From an uncultured Crocinitomix sp. (GTDB lineage: Bacteria > Bacteroidota > Bacteroidia > Flavobacteriales_D > Crocinitomicaceae): a stretch of 64,000 nt of DNA. The stretch is taken from assembly GCA_937136425.1 (NCBI GenBank), contig CAKZON010000043.1:30318-94317 (forward strand). Direction: 5' to 3'. Shown piece by piece: positions 63,159-64,000 of this stretch (position 1 is the stretch's first letter; each line of letters starts with the position of its first letter). Made by a program: the position numbers and the translations under genes. The notes beneath the pieces are model-generated. The model made no database searches and was not told where the DNA came from. It saw only the letters and a list, made by a program, of their open reading frames with translations.

Positions 63159-64000
63159 ATGAAATTATTTAAATCATATTTGACATTAATTACGTTGTTT
63201 CCGTTAGTGTCAATTAGCCAGGTTGCTGATTCTTTAGTTCATCAAAAAGAAACTGTTAAAATGGACATTTTGTATGGGTATTATCAGCAAGATGGTAATA
63301 ATTCACCAGTAACAGGAGGTACTGGTACTGAAGAATTGGACAATCATGCGCCAATGTATCAAATTTATATTCCGCTGCAGGATTCATCAAATTTAGGTGT
63401 GCAATTTGGAGTGGACCATTATACCTCAGCTTCAACTTTGAATATTAATCGTTATGTTAGTTCTGCTAGTACAGGAGAAAGTACTGTTTCAGGAAAAGAT
63501 ACGCGAATTCATAGTGATCTTTCTTATTCTTTTTTAGAAAATGGAATTTCACATGGATTAAAAACTGGATTTTCAACAGAATATGATGTTTTGTCATTCA
63601 ATTTTGGATATGAGGTAAGTATTCCTTTAAAAAGATTTAATCAAAGTATATCATTTGGTATTAATACTTATTGGGATAGGTGGTTACTTATTTACCCTGG
63701 TGAGTTTGAGAATGTAAATGGTAACCCAGTGTCAACAATTCAAGGTGGGCAGTACGGAAGCGATTCAAGTGAAGGTTCTAGTGGTGAATCTGGAGAGGAC
63801 TCTGGTGGAGATTCAGGCGGTGATTCGGGTGGTGATTCGGGCGAAGATTCAGGCGGTGACTCAGGTGAAGATTCGGGAGGCGACTCAGGCGAAGATTCTG
63901 GAAGTGGATCTGGAAGTGGAGATGTTGCTGGAGGTGGAGGCTTTGATGGGGCAGCTGGAAGTGGATCTGACGGATCAGGATCTAGTTATATAACCGACGG
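63159..64000 (+). CDS. DUF3570 outer-membrane protein (partial)
   Basis: The ATG at 63159 begins a signal peptide (MKLFKSYLTLITLFPLVSIS), and the frame runs off the window after about 280 codons. MDILYGYYQQDGNNSPVTGG, EELDNHAPMYQIYIPLQDSS, LGVQFGVDHYTSAS and the strands around LKTGFSTEYDVLSFNF match DUF3570, a predicted beta-barrel. Residues about 203-260 are a low-complexity insert of SGE/SGD units (SGEDSGGDSGGDSGGDSGED and onward) followed by a Gly-Ser stretch. This looks like a surface loop. Several Ser-Gly-Glu sites resemble S-x-E kinase targets. The insert is remarkable next to a CotH kinase gene. Confidence 0.85.
   Translation, partial: MKLFKSYLTLITLFPLVSISQVADSLVHQKETVKMDILYGYYQQDGNNSPVTGGTGTEELDNHAPMYQIYIPLQDSSNLGVQFGVDHYTSASTLNINRYVSSASTGESTVSGKDTRIHSDLSYSFLENGISHGLKTGFSTEYDVLSFNFGYEVSIPLKRFNQSISFGINTYWDRWLLIYPGEFENVNGNPVSTIQGGQYGSDSSEGSSGESGEDSGGDSGGDSGGDSGEDSGGDSGEDSGGDSGEDSGSGSGSGDVAGGGGFDGAAGSGSDGSGSSYITD

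Noticed and set aside
63718..63993. 91-aa ORF in another frame at the right edge
   Set aside because: It is the shadow of the SGE/SGD repeat of the DUF3570 gene; its VIRVVIRAKIQAV periodicity just mirrors the repeat.

Overview
The window is AT-rich and reads as a chromosome segment of a marine or freshwater Flavobacteriales bacterium, possibly Crocinitomicaceae/Fluviicola-like (inference). Evidence: many secreted proteins carry type IX secretion (T9SS) C-terminal sorting domains; bamD-rpoZ-coaBC-DUF4835-recN sit in the usual Bacteroidetes order; promoters fit TTG/TTTG-N19-21-TAnnTTTG; Shine-Dalgarno sites are weak; and a one-protein hybrid two-component regulator is present.

Layout. 1-9.6 kb (minus strand): a partial PNGase F-like secreted protein, DUF423 and DUF4476 proteins, then recN, a DUF4835 protein, coaBC, rpoZ and bamD. 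9.7-20 kb: a serine-palmitoyltransferase-like enzyme, a periplasmic thioredoxin, a MenE-like ligase, a CPBP membrane protease, an L,D-transpeptidase, a VanW protein, two tandem paralogous T9SS cargo proteins and an MscS channel. 20-25.7 kb: two large T9SS surface proteins around a small MORN-type lipoprotein.

25.9-38.1 kb is accessory. An initiator tRNA with its own promoter and terminator is followed by a ParB-like orphan, a 1411-aa NACHT-type NTPase and a convergent AbiC-type putative abortive-infection membrane protein. After a seven-repeat propeller-like T9SS protein comes debris: three overlapping paralogous lipoprotein genes, an antisense C-terminal scrap of a tyrosine recombinase, a toxin fragment with an HEGTH motif, candidate immunity genes (one YrhB/Imm35-like and frameshifted) and other toxin-tip remnants. 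A 29-bp sequence occurs identically at 35.04 and 44.76 kb and degenerately at 45.73 kb. Each copy lies just after a plus-strand gene and just before an intrinsic terminator, which suggests recombination-site scars.

38.3-54.2 kb: a hybrid two-component regulator, four small lipoproteins, a YceH protein, a 1549-aa DUF4157 protein of the type used as effectors by contractile injection systems or polymorphic toxin systems, and a 950-aa surface protein with seven Ig/PKD-like repeats and a gliding-motility-type C-terminus.

54.3-64 kb is one tightly packed operon (overlaps of 4-14 bp or gaps of 1-3 bp). It encodes an LCM-family methyltransferase, a small membrane protein, a TonB-dependent receptor, two small membrane proteins, a PepSY membrane protein, a secreted CotH-family kinase, a thioredoxin, ApbE flavin transferase, a DUF4266 lipoprotein and a DUF3570 outer-membrane protein that runs off the window. 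It looks like an envelope metal-uptake/redox system. Most striking is a secreted CotH kinase encoded next to an outer-membrane protein with a Ser-Gly-Glu/Asp repeat tract.
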